Position numbers and translations under genes: made by a program | The notes under the pieces: model-generated | Seen by the model: the letters and a program-made list of their open reading frames with translations, nothing else | Told to the model about the DNA's origin: nothing | Database searches by the model: none | In this document: piece after piece, positions 46,379 through 58,476 of the stretch | Position numbering within the stretch: position 1 is the first letter of the stretch | How the letters are laid out: the number at the start of each line of letters is the position of its first letter | Origin: Cherax quadricarinatus | Taxonomy: Eukaryota; Arthropoda; Malacostraca; Decapoda; Parastacidae | Assembly (NCBI RefSeq): GCF_038502225.1 | Contig: NW_027195530.1 | Coordinates: 107,152 to 171,151, forward strand | Direction: 5' to 3' | DNA length: 64,000 bases

Positions 46379-46467
<89 letters not shown>
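46349..46467. repeat. (CA)n between LINE-B1 and LINE-B2
   Basis: CA repeats with occasional AAAC interruptions. It follows the GTGAGTAC tail of B1 without a gap and ends at the first base of B2. Confidence 0.98.
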
Positions 46468-46472
<5 letters not shown>

Positions 46473-48443
46473 GAAATGGAATGGAAAAGGTACAGGAGGC
46501 ATAGGACCCAGGAAAACAAGGAGATTAGTAGAAGAGCCAGAAACGAGTATGCACAGATAAGGAGGGAGGCCCAGCGACAGTATGAAAACAACATAGCATC
46601 GAAAGTCAAATCTGACCCGAAACTGCTGTATAGCCACATTAGGAGGAAGACAACAGTCAAGGACCAGGTGATAAGGCTGAGGAAAGAAGGTGGAGAACTC
46701 ACAAGAAACGATCAAGAGGTATGTGAGGAGCTCAACACGAGATTTAAGGAAGTATTTACAGTAGAGACAGGAAGGACTCTGGGGGGCCAGACCAGATGGG
46801 GACACCAGCAAGGAATACACCAACAAGTGTTGGACGACATACATACAGATGAGGAGGAGGTGAAGAAACTGCTAAGGGACATCGATACCTCAAAGGCAAT
46901 GGGACTGGACATCTCCCCATGGGTCCTTAGAGAGGGAGCAGATATGTTGTGCATGTCACTTACCACAATCTTCAACACGTCCCTGGAAACTGGGCAACTA
47001 CCTGAGGTATGGAAGACGGCAAATGTAGTTCCCATTTTTAAAAAAGGAGACAGAAAAGAGGCACTAAACTATAGACCTCTGTCATTGACGTGTATAGTAT
47101 GCAAAGTTATGGAGAAGATTATCAGGAGGAGAGTGGTGGAGCACCTGGAACGGAACAAGAGTATAAATGCCAACCAGCACGGATTCATGGAAGGCAAATC
47201 CTGTGTCACAAACCTTCTGGAGTTTTATGATAAAATAACAGAAGTAAGACACGAGAGAGAGGGGTGGGTTGATTGCATCTTCTTGGACTGCAAGAAGGCC
47301 TTCGACACAGTTCCTCACAAGAGATTAGTGCAGAAGCTAGAGCATCAGGCGCATATAACAGGAAGGGCACTGCAATGGGCCAGAGAATACCTGACAGGGA
47401 GGCAACAACGAGTCATGGTACGTAATGATGTATCACAGTGGGCACCTGTGACGAGCGGGGTCCCACAGGGGTCGGTCCTAGGACCAGTGCTATTTTTGGT
47501 ATATGTGAACGACATGATGGAAGGGTTAGACTCAGAAGTGTCCCTGTTTGCAGATGATGTGAAGTTAATGAGGAGAATTAAATCAGATGAGGACCAGGCA
47601 GGACTTCAAAGAGACCTGGACAGACTGGACACCTGGTCCAGCAAATGGCTTCTCGAATTTAATCCTGCCAAATGCAAAGTCATGAAGATAGGGGAAGGGC
47701 ACAGAAGACCACAGACAGAGTATAGGCTAGGTGGCCAAAGACTACAAACCTCACTCAAGGAGAAAGATCTTGGGGTGAGTATAACACCGAGCATGTCTCC
47801 GGAAGCACACATCAATCAGATAACTGCTGCAGCATATGGGCGCCTGGCAAACCTGAGAACAGCATTCCGATACCTTAGTAAGGAATCGTTCAAGACACTG
47901 TACACCGTGTATGTCAGGCCCATACTGGAGTATGCAGCACCTATTTGGAACCCGCACTTGATAAAGCACGTCAAGAAACTAGAGAAAGTACAAAGGTTTG
48001 CGACAAGGTTAGTCCCAGAGCTACGGGGATTGTCCTACGAAGAAAGGTTGAGGGAAATCGGCCTGACGACACTGAAGGACAGGAGGGTCAGGGGAGACAT
48101 GATAACGACATATAAAATACTGCGCGGAATAGACAAGGTGGACAAAGACGGGATGTTCCAGAGATGGGACACGGACACAAGAGGTCACAATTGGTAGTTG
48201 AAGACTCGGATGAATCAAAGGGATGTTAGGAAGTATTTCTTCAGTCATAGAGTAGTCAGGCCGTGGAATAGCCTAGAAAGTGACGTAGTGGAGGCGGGAA
48301 CCATACATAGTTTTAAGGCGAGGTATGATAGAGCTCATGGGGCAGGGATAGAGAGGACCTAGTAGCAATCAGCGAAGAGGCGGGGCCAGGAGCTGTGACT
48401 CGACCCCTGCAACCACAAATAGGTGAGTACAAATAGGTGAGTA

Positions 48444-48445
<2 letters not shown>
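46468..48445 (+). mobile_element. LINE-B copy B2, 5'-truncated
   Basis: Starts just before RT and encodes 575 codons with FADDVKLM near 47545, ending at a nonsense codon (48195-48197, AAG to TAG compared with B1). The remaining C terminus is still readable to about 48360. The 3' end is GACCCCTGCAACCACAAAT with AAATAGGTGAGTA repeated, again followed by (CA)n. Confidence 0.9.
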
Positions 48446-48478
<33 letters not shown>

Positions 48479-48560
48479 ACACACACAACCGGTGAAGAGG
48501 CGGGGCCAGGAGCTAAGACTCGACCCCTGCAACCACAAATATGTGAGTACACACACGGTT
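48446..48560 (+). mobile_element. (CA)n plus LINE-B3, 3' tail only
   Basis: (CA)n at 48446-48487, then about 70 bp of LINE-B 3' end (GGCGGGGCCAGGAGCTAAGA to GTGAGTACACACAC). This is the third LINE-B end in a row, reduced to its tail. Confidence 0.8.
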
Positions 48561-51091
48561 TTTTATCCCCCTTCAGACTACATAACGAGACAGCAGTAAA
48601 CAACTTTATAGCAGCTATGAATAACATCGATTGGCAAAATGAGCTCGAAACACATACAGATATGAATGAATGTATAAATAATTTTCTAAACAAAGCCCAA
48701 TGTCTCTATGACAAACATTGCCACAAAAAAAAACTAAACAGATCACTGCAAAGAGAGTGAATAATCCCTGGCTAACACCAAGCATCCTCAAATCCATTAA
48801 CACAAAGCACAAATATGAAAAACAGTATAGAATGGGTCAAATAACTAGAGAACAGTCGAAAAGTTACTCGTCAGCACTTACCAACCTGATAAGGTGATCA
48901 AAAAATTGTATTATGAAAATAGATTATATAACATCAAAGGTGATATGAAAAAAACCTGGAAAACTCTATCTGAAATTCTTGGAACTATATAGTTATCCAA
49001 AAACAAAACAATCAAACTAACAAAATCAGATGAACCCCTACTCACACTTACTGAAACAGAAAACAGACTTAATGTTTTCTTCTCCACCATTGGAAAAAAT
49101 CTAGCAAACAAAATAAGAAGCATAAACACCCGTCCATCAGACTACCTCATAGGTATCTACCCAAATACGCTATTCCTAGCTCCAACCAACCCCATAGAAG
49201 TTACACTCATCATAAACACTCTTAAAAATAAGGCAGGAGACATAAACAACTTGCCTGCTTTTATGTACAAAAAAGCTTCTCAAGTATTGTCACCAATTAT
49301 TGCAACGCTCTTTAACAAATCCATTGAATCATCTACCTTCCCAACAATCCTCAAAATAGTAAGGGTCACTCCGATCCATAAAGGTGACCAAGCTGACTTG
49401 AATAACTATAGACCAATATCTAACTTACACTGCTCTCTAAAATCTTTGAAAAATTAATTCATAGACGGGTCTATTCCTACCTCGTCTCACACAACATATT
49501 AAACCCTTGTCAGTTTGGATTCAGGAATAATAAAAGCACGAATGATGCTATCATACACATGCTAGAACTAATATATATACCGCACTTGAAAAGAAAGAAG
49601 TCCCGCTGGGCATTTTCACTGATTTACGTAAAGCTTTCGATACAGTCGACCATGAACTGCTGTACTCCAAATTAACGCACTATGGTATAAGAGGCCACTC
49701 CCTCAACTACCTAAAGTCATACCTTAGTAACAGAACTCAATATGTGTATGCAAATGATGCAAACTCTTCCACCCACCCAATCACAGTCGGAGTCCCACAA
49801 GGAAGCGTCCTTGGATCACTCCTCTTTCTCATTTACATCAATGATCTACCGAATGCATCACAGCTACTCAAACCCATATTACTTGCAGATGACACTACAT
49901 ATGTCTTTTCCCACCCAAACACAGTCATACTAGCAAACGCAGTCAATGCTGAATTACAAAAAATATCTGCCTGGATGATGACTAATAAACTGAATGCCGA
50001 TAAAACCTATTTCATTCAGTTTGGAAACAAAGCTGCAAATGATCCGATTAACATAACGATAAATGGATCATCAGTCACAAGACTCACAGAGGGAAAATTC
50101 TTAGGTATCCACCTTGACAGTAGCCTTAATTTCCGGACACACATACAACAAATCACCAAGAAAATCTGCAAGACTGTAGGCATACTATCAAAGATAAGGT
50201 ACTACGTTCCACAATCAGCTCTCCTGGCACTGTACCATTCACTCACATACCCTTATCTTACTTATGGAATTTGTGCATGGGGATCAACAACATCCAATCA
50301 CCTGAAACCCCTAATAACCCAGCAAAAGGTAGCAGTAAGCTAACAAATTCCCACTCCCGCCAGCATACTCCACCAATTTTCAAAAGTCTGAATCTGCTCA
50401 CCATTGAGAACATCCATACTTATTCATGTGCCTACTACATACACAGAACAATACACGCAAATATCAACCCTCCACTCAAACTTCTCCTCACCAACCTACA
50501 CAGGACACATGACCACAAGACACAGATCTCTTTTTGATATACCTCGTGTTCATATCACACTATGTAAAAACTCTATGCACATAAAGGGCCCTAAAATATG
50601 GAATTCACTACCAGAAGATATTGAAGTAACCCAGTCTGAAAATCAATTTAAGACTCTTCTCAAAAGCCACTTAATCACCCTAGACTAAATGTTAAATACT
50701 CAGTACACATTTACTCACCTATGTACTCCCACATCATAACTGAAACAATCACAGTAAACCTTTTATCCATTGTTGACAGAAATATAATTGAACCATTGTT
50801 TTTCACAATAAGCATTTTAGAATATATGAATATATCTTTGTATTATACAAATTTTGATTCATTTATAATTAATATTCTACTGTACAACTATGAAATAATT
50901 ACTGTCCTACTGTACAACTATGATATAATCCTTAGTGTTAAGTAGTCTGTCAGCCAATAATGTTAAGTTGGCCCATAATGCCTAGGCATAATAGAGGCTC
51001 TCTTTGCAATGCAACCCACTATTGTAAATATAAAATCTCAATGTTCTGTTTGCGAAGACATAAAATAAATAAATAAATAAATAAATAAACA
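48561..51091 (+). mobile_element. LINE-C copy C1, decayed, (AATA)n tail
   Basis: Starts in the linker before RT (RLHNETAVNNFIAAMNNIDW). RT fragments follow in different frames: VRVTPIHKGDQADLNNYRPI (49350-49430), VPQGSVLGSLLFLIYINDL and the catalytic box ADDTTYVF near 49885-49910, and a thumb to 50343. The end (IKGPKIWNSLPEDIE) is in another frame to 50688. A ~370-bp 3' UTR ends in (AATA)n at 51061-51091. The tail differs from LINE-A and LINE-B. The minus copy at 60455-63543 is the same family. Confidence 0.85.
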
Positions 51092-51319
51092 AAGTGAGGA
51101 GACATGAGCTACCATCCGCCCGTGTCTTGGACCTATGTTAGCCCGACTGTCTGCTGTCTCACTCTGAGTTTAGGGTTTGACTTTTTGTCATGAATAAAGC
51201 TGAGCTCTATCTAAGAGTTAGATGGTTGAGAGGAAAGGTGGTCCCATTATTTGGTGCCATGGCGGCACGGTTACCACTGGGAGGTGGGAGCCTAATCCTG
51301 AGCCTTCTCGGGGTGGGGG
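51092..51319 (+). other. Unassigned; possible LTR end and primer site
   Basis: Contains GAATAAAGCTGAGC near 51191 and, about 80 bp later, TTTGGTGCCATGGCGGCACGG, which could be an LTR U5 followed by a primer-binding site. No partner LTR is present, so this is weak. Confidence 0.25.
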
Positions 51320-52838
51320 TGTGGCATGCAAAGAGTATGTAACCTTTATTCGGCGCATGTACACACCCATGGCGTAATAGCGCACAAAATGCGTGCTAAA
51401 GGAATAACAGGAAAAGTCGGTCGATGGATCTATAATTTCCTCACTAACAGAACACAGAGAGTAGTCGTCAACAGAGTAAAGTCCGAGGCAGCTACGGTGA
51501 AAAGCTCTGTTCCACAAGGCACAGTACTAGCTCCCATCTTGTTCCTCATCCTCATATCCGACATAGACAAGGATGTCAGCCACAGCACCGTGTCTTCCTT
51601 TGCAGATGACACCCGAATCTGCATGACAGTGTCTTCCATTGCAGACACTGCAAGGCTCCAGGCGGACATCAACCAAATCTTTCAGTGGGCTGCGGAAAAC
51701 AATATGAAGTTCAACGATGAGAAATTTCAATTACTCAGATATGGTAAACATGAGGAAATTAAATCTTCATCAGAGTACAAAACAAATTCTGGCCACAAAA
51801 TAGAGCGAAACACCAACGTCAAAGACCTGGGAGTGATTATGTCGGAGGATCTCACCTTCAAGGACCATAACATTGTATCAATCGCATCTGCTAGAAAAAT
51901 GACAGGATGGATAATGAGAACCTTCAAAACTAGGGAGGCCAAGCCCATGATGACACTCTTCAGGTCACTTGTTCTATCTAGGCTGGAATATTGCTGCACT
52001 CTAACAGCACCTTTCAAGGCAGGTGAAATTGCCGACCTAGAAAATGTACAGAGAACTTTCACGGCGCGCATAACGGAGATAAAACACCTCAATTACTGGG
52101 AGCGCTTGAGGTTTCTAAACCTGTATTCCCTGGAACGCAGGAGGGAGAGATACATGATTATATACACCTGGAAAATCCTAGAGGGACTAGTACCGAACTT
52201 GCACACGAAAATCACTCACTACGAAAGCAAAAGACTTGGCAGACGATGCACCATCCCCCCAATGAAAAGCAGGGGTGTCACTAGCACGTTGAGAGACCAT
52301 ACAATAAGTGTCAGGGGCCCGAGACTGTTCAACTGCCTCCCAGCACACATAAGGGGGATTACCAACAGACCCCTGGCAGTCTTCAAGCTGGCACTGGACA
52401 AGCACCTAAAGTCAGTTCCTGATCAGCCGGGCTGTGGCTCGTACGTTGGTTTGCGTGCAGCCAGCAGCAACAGCCTGGTTGATCAGGGGCTGATCCACCA
52501 GGAGGCCTGGTCACAGACCGGGCCGCAGGGGCGTTGACCCCCGAAACTCTCTCCAGGTAAACTCCAGGTAAACCCTCATTGACAGGCTATCTCCCCAACC
52601 AGCAAACCAGGAGCTAAGGGTTGATGATGGGGCCCCGTCGTTCAATCAGTACCCAGGTTCCAGCCAACGAGAAGATGGTTTTGGCAATCGCAGAGGTTAT
52701 GTGGGTACCGCTCTCCTGTCTGCCCTTGTCATTCCCATTCTAGAGCTGGTTGAAGCACAGTCTGCTATCTTGTGGCTTCTATTCTGCTTGCTTACCGTGG
52801 AGTGCACTAATACCTATTGTTGTACATAGTGTATATAG
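51320..52838. repeat. Second copy of LTR-like repeat R, split by LINE-A5
   Basis: Fragments 51320-51367 and 52572-52838 match 26720-27039 in order. Between them lies LINE-A5. The right end is cut at 52838 by LINE-A6. A 4-bp ACCC is present on both sides of A5. Confidence 0.8.
51368..52571 (+). mobile_element. LINE-A copy A5, 5'-truncated, open frame
   Basis: Starts inside RT at HGVIAHKMRAKG and is open to the stop at 52537. It carries PQGTVLAP, the FADD box (near 51600), the thumb and the C-terminal peptide. The first hairpin of the 3' end has one change (GGGGCTGATCC). No endonuclease or RT fingers. The 403-codon frame includes ~14 upstream codons from repeat R. Confidence 0.9.
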
Positions 52839-53835
52839 TTTACCTGGAGTTTAACTGGAGGGAGTTCCGGGGTTCAACGCCCCCGCGGCCCGGTCTTTGA
52901 CCAGGCCTCCTGGTGGATCAGAGCCTGATCAACCAGGCTGTTACTGCTGGCTGCATGCAATCCGACGTACGAGCCACAGACCGGCTGGTCAGGTACCGAC
53001 TTTAGGTGCCTCTCCAGTGCCTTCTTGAAAACAGCCAGGGGTCTATTGATAATCCTCCTTAAGTATGCTGGGAGGCAGTTGAACAGTCTTGGGCCCCTGA
53101 CACTTATTGTGTTGTCTCTTATCGTGCTAGTGGCGCCCCTCTCCATAGAATATTTAAGGCCTGGAGCACGGTGTATGAGCATGTTATTTACTGTTTTTTT
53201 ACGAAGTCATGTGGTCTTAGGATTATATCAGAAATTCTTGAATTTACCAAATTTTGAGTCTTGGTCATTAAAAATCATTTAGATTATCGACCATTAGTCC
53301 GAGTAACAGCTCACTAAACCCAGAGTTATACTGGGAGTTCAATATCTCACTCATTTGTTTACTATAATCTGTACTATAAGTTTCATTTGGTTTAATCAAA
53401 GGCCCAATATTGGATGTGGTTTTTGCTCTAGATTTGGTACACGAAAATAAGTATTTTAGGTTTCTTTCAATTTCATTTATTGCTTGAAGTTCTTCATGTG
53501 TTTCTTGGCTCTTGTATGATTCCTTAAGTTTATGTTTGATATTTTCTGTTTCTGGCCAGTGTCTTCTTGTGTATTTCAGATAGACAAGCCCCTTCTAGCA
53601 GCCTTGTGTGTCTTCACCTTTACCTCTAGAGGGTGTCTCTCTCTCTCTCTCTACTTTACATCTTCTCTTCTTTTCTATTAGGGGAATGTGCCTTAAGTTA
53701 CACAGAGCTGTTTCTTTTCAGGCAAAGGTTTGAATCCGTGTTGCTCAGGATATCTTCCAATTATGTTTCATTTAGGATCCCACTGAATGTTTCTGTTACT
53801 GAAGCTGAAACTGGTGAAGGCAACAGTATCTCAAA
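52839..53835 (-). mobile_element. LINE-A copy A6, old and internally deleted
   Basis: Minus strand, 3' end at 52839 facing A5. The C-terminal ~100 codons (52874-53182) are readable and the three hairpins are kept. Near 53146 the sequence jumps from the C terminus to the region just before the RT fingers, so the catalytic palm is lost. Beyond that it matches LINE-A upstream of RT with many substitutions to about 53835. Clearly more diverged than A1-A5. Confidence 0.8.
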
Positions 53836-53993
53836 TAAACAAACGTTACAACAGTGATATGCAGAAGAGCCTCTCTGAACTCGTCGAACTTTCAAGTGGA
53901 TGGACTTCAGCAACAGAAGACTACCCCAGGTTCAACTCCTGTCAGCTAAGAACTGAAAAGTGAGGACACACTATGTACAGGCTCACTAAAACA

Positions 53994-54160
53994 GGGTCGC
54001 ATCCTGGGACAAAACCGACCTAATTTGCGGGAAATGCTCAGCATAACAAGAGGCTTTCTATATAGTAGTATGTCACTGATGTCAGCTAAAGCTGTCTACA
54101 GTGTACGTGTACTTATAGAAATAAAGATTTATTATTATTATTATTATCATTAATATTACA
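53994..54160 (+). mobile_element. SINE-B copy, 5'-truncated
   Basis: Starts GGTCGCATCCTGGGAC, continues with AACAAGAGGCTTTCTATATA and ends AATAAAGATTTATTATTATT. It matches the 3' half of the SINE-B at 28115-28423. The tRNA-like head is missing. The rest of 53836-54282 has no recognisable content. Confidence 0.8.
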
Positions 54161-54282
54161 TTTAACGAATATCTCCAGCACCTTGAGTTCCTTTACTTAA
54201 CACAAATTCATTACATTTTTCATCATTATATATCATTAGAGGAGGAACTGTTTTAGTGATTCTTGTATTATAAACTTCACTG

Positions 54283-54545
54283 ATAGGTACATGACTGGTA
54301 CCTACAGTGACTACTACTTCTGAAGTTAGGTACATGACTGGTACCTACAGTGACTACTACTTCTGAAGTTAGGTACATGACTGGTACCTACAATGACTAC
54401 TACTTCTGAAGTTAGGTACATGACTGGTACCTACAGTGACTACTACTTCTGAAGTTAGGTACATGACTGGTACCTACAGTGACTACTACTTCTGAAGTTA
54501 GGTACATGACTGGTACCTACAGTGACTACTACTTCTGAAGTTACG
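54283..54545. repeat. Minisatellite, 43-bp unit (~6 copies)
   Basis: Units contain GGTACATGACTGGTACCTAC and AGTGACTACTACTTCTGAAG, nearly identical to each other. It passes directly into the 21-bp array. Confidence 0.95.
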
Positions 54546-57500
54546 AGTACAGTAACACAAAGACCAGTACAGTAACACAGAAGACCAGTACAGTAACACA
54601 GAAGACCAGTACAGTAACACAGAAGACCAGTACAGTAACACGGAAGACCAGTACAGTAACACAGAAGACCAGTACAGTAACACAGAAGACCAGTACAGTA
54701 ACACAGAAGACCAGTACAGTAACACAGAAGACCAGTACAGTAACACGGAAGACCAGTACAGTAGCAAACTAGTACAGTAACACAGACAAGTACAGTAGCA
54801 TAGAAGACCAGTACAGTAACACAGACCAGTACAGTAACACAGACCAGTACAGTAACAGATCAGTACAGAAACACAGACCAGTACAATAACACAGACCAGT
54901 ACAGTAACACAGAAGACCAGTACAGTAACACAGAAGACCAGTACAGTAACATAGAAGATCAGTACATTAACACAGAAGACCAGTATATTAACACAGAAGA
55001 CTTGTACAGTAACACAGAAGACCAGTACAGTAAGAGACCAGTACATTAACACAGAAGACCAGTACAGTAACACAGAAGACCAGTACAGTAAGAGACCAGT
55101 GCATTAACACAGAAGACCAGTACATTAACACAGAAGACCAGTACAGTAAGAGACCAGTACATTAACACAGAAGACCAGTACAGTAACACAGAAGACGAGT
55201 ACATTAACACAGAAGACCAGTACAGTAACACAGAAGACCAGTACATTAACACAGAAGACCAGTACAGTAACACAAAAGACAAGTACAGTATCACAGAAGA
55301 CGAGTACATTAACACAGAAGACCAGTACATTAACACAGAAGACCAGTACATTAACACGGAAGACCAGTACATTAACACAGAAGACCAGTACAGTAACACA
55401 CAAGACCAGTACCGTAACACAGAAGACCAGTACAGTAACACAGAAGACGAGTACATTAACACAGAAGACCAGTACAGTAACACAGAAGACCAGTACAGTA
55501 ACACAGAAGACCAGTACATTAACACAGAAGACCAGTACAGTAACACAGAAGACCAGTACATTAACACAGAAGACCAGTACATTAACACAGAAGGCCAGTA
55601 CAGTAACACAGAAGACCAGTACAGTAACACAGAAGACCAGTACATTAACACAGAAGACCAGAACATTAACACAGAAGATCAGTACAGTAACACAGAAGAC
55701 CAGTACAGAAACACAGAAGACCAGTACATTAACACAGAAGACCAGAACATTAACACAGAAGACCAGTACAGTAACACAGAAGACCAGTACATTAACACAG
55801 AAGGCCAGTACAGTAACACAGAAGACCAGTACATTAACACAGAAGACCAGAACATTAACACAGAAGACCAGTACAGTAACACAGAAGACCAGTACATTAA
55901 CACAGAAGACCAGTACAGTAACACAGAAGACCAGTACATTAACACAGAAGGCCAGTACAGTAACACAGAAGACCAGTACAGTAACACAGAAGACCAGTAC
56001 AGTAACACAGAAGACCAGTACAGTAACACAGAAGACCAGTACATTAACACAGAAGACCAGTACAGTAACACAGAAGACCAGTACAGTAACACAGAAGACC
56101 AGTACAGTAACACAGAAGACCAGTACAGTAACACAGAAGACCAGTACAGTAACACAGAAGTCCAGTACAGTAACACAGAAGACCAGTACAGTAACACAGA
56201 AGACCAGTACATTAACACAGAAGACCAGTACAGTAACACAGAAGACCAGTACATTAACACAGAAGACAAGTACAGTAACACAGAAGACCAGTACAGTAAG
56301 AGACCAGTACATTAACACAGAAGACCAGTACAGTAAGAGACCAGTACATTAGCACAGAAAACGAGTACAGTAACACAGAAGACCAGTGCATTAACACAGA
56401 AGACCAGTACATTAACACAGAAGACCAGTACAGTAACACAGAAGACCAGTACATTAACACAGAAGACAAGTACAGTAACACAGAAGACCAGTACAGTAAG
56501 AGACCAGTACATTAACACAGAAGACCAGTACAGTAAGAGACCAGTACATTAACACAGAAGACCAGTACTGTAAGAGACCAGTACATTAGCACAGAAAACG
56601 AGTACAGTAACACAGAAGACCAGTACAGTAACACAGGAGACCAGTACATTAACACAGAAGACCAGTACAGTAAGAGACCAGTACATTAACACAGAAGACC
56701 AGTACAGTAACACAGAAGACCAGTACATTAACACAGAAGACCAGTACATTAACACAGAAGACCAGTACATTAACACAGAAGACCAGTACATTAACACAGA
56801 AGACCAGTACATTAACACAGAAGACCAGTACAGTAACCCAGAAGACCAGTACGGTAACAAAGAAGACCAGTACATTAACACAGAAGACCAGTACAGTAAC
56901 ACAGAAGACCAGTACATTAACACAGAAGACCAGTACAATAACATAGAAGACCAGTACAGTAACACAGAAGACGAGTACAGTAAGAGACCAGTACATTAAC
57001 ACAGAAGACCAGTACATTAACACAGAAGACCAGTACATTAACACAGAAGACCAGTACAGTAACACAGAAGACCAGTACATTAACACAGAAGACCAGTACA
57101 GTAACACAGAAGACCAGTACATTAACACAAAGACCAGTACAGTAACACAGAAGACCAGTACAGTAACACAGAAGACCAGTACAGTAACACAGAAGACCAG
57201 TAAAGTAACACAGAAGACCAGTACAGTAACACAGAAGACCAGTACAGTAACACAGAAGACCAGTACAGTAACACAGAAGACCAGTACAGTAACACAGAAG
57301 ACCAGTACAGTAACACAGAAGACCAGTACAGTAACACAGAAGACCAGTACAGTAACACAGAAGACCAGTACAGTAACACAGAAGACCAGTACAGTAACAC
57401 AGAAGACCAGTACAGTAACACAGAAGACCAGTACAGTAACACAGAAGACCAGTACAGTAACACAGAAGACCAGTACAGTAACACAGAAGACCAGTACAGT

Positions 57501-58050
57501 AACACAGAAGACCAGTACAGTAACACAGAAGACCAGTACAGTAACACAGAAGACCAGTACAGTAACACAGAAGACCAGTACAGTAACACAGAAGACCAGT
57601 ACAGTAACACAGAAGACCAGTACAGTAACACAGAAGACCAGTACAGTAACACAGAAGACCAGTACAGTAACACAGAAGACCAGTACAGTAACACAGAAGA
57701 CCAGTACAGTAACACAGAAGACCAGTACAGTAACACAGAAGACCAGTACAGTAACACAGAAGACCAGTACAGCAACACAGAAGACCAGTACAGTAACACA
57801 GAAGACCAGTACAGTAACACAGAAGACCAGTACAGTAACACAGAAGACCAGTACAGTAACACAGAAGACCAGTACAGTAACACAGAAGACCAGTACAGTA
57901 ACACAGAAGACCAGTACAGTAACACAGAAGACCAGTACAGTAACACAGAAGACCAGTACAGTAACACGGAAGACCAGTACAGTAACAGACCAGTAGAGTA
58001 ACACAGAAGACCAGTACAGTAAGACAAAAGACCGGTACAGTAACACAACA
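54546..58050. repeat. Minisatellite, 21-bp unit (GACCAGTACAGTAACACAGAA)
   Basis: About 165 units. The left part mixes CAGTAACAC and CATTAACAC variants and short partial units (GTAAGAGACC). From about 57130 to 57970 the units are almost perfectly uniform. As 21 is a multiple of three and the unit lacks stops on the minus strand, all three minus frames stay open for hundreds of codons; these are not genes. Confidence 0.97.
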
Positions 58051-58476
58051 CAATTCTTCACTCACACAGATTTCAGAAATAAATGAATTTAACCGTCCTT
58101 TATCGCTAACTGTAATAGTTAATTCACTTACCTTCTACGTCTATCACCGGCTGGAAGGCCGATGTTACCCCGGCTGTGTTCTGAAGGTGAATGACTCGTT
58201 TTAAAATTCTGAGTTACAAATTGAGACTACTGTTGATTTTTTGTATTGTCCTCTCATGGCTGCAACATGCTGTAACAGTTGTTACATCTGAGTGACAAAA
58301 CTGTTAAATGTTTATCGTTTTCCTTGTACGATAAGCCTCTCGACCGTCAACAATTTTTGTTCTCGCCCAAACAAACCAGGGACATGCAAAGTTAGTCAAG
58401 GATGTAACCTCGGTGTTGGGAAACACCTCAGGTGTTGTACTGTTTTGATAACACCTTCCAAAAATATTTTCAAGCT
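58051..58476. other. No gene or element recognised
   Basis: About 430 bp of unique-looking sequence between the 21-bp array and LINE-B4, with only short frames. Confidence 0.4.

Noticed and set aside
54498..58065. Cys/Val/Leu/Tyr-rich ORFs resembling membrane or silk-like proteins
   Set aside because: All three minus frames are open because of the 21-bp unit; no unique sequence is included.
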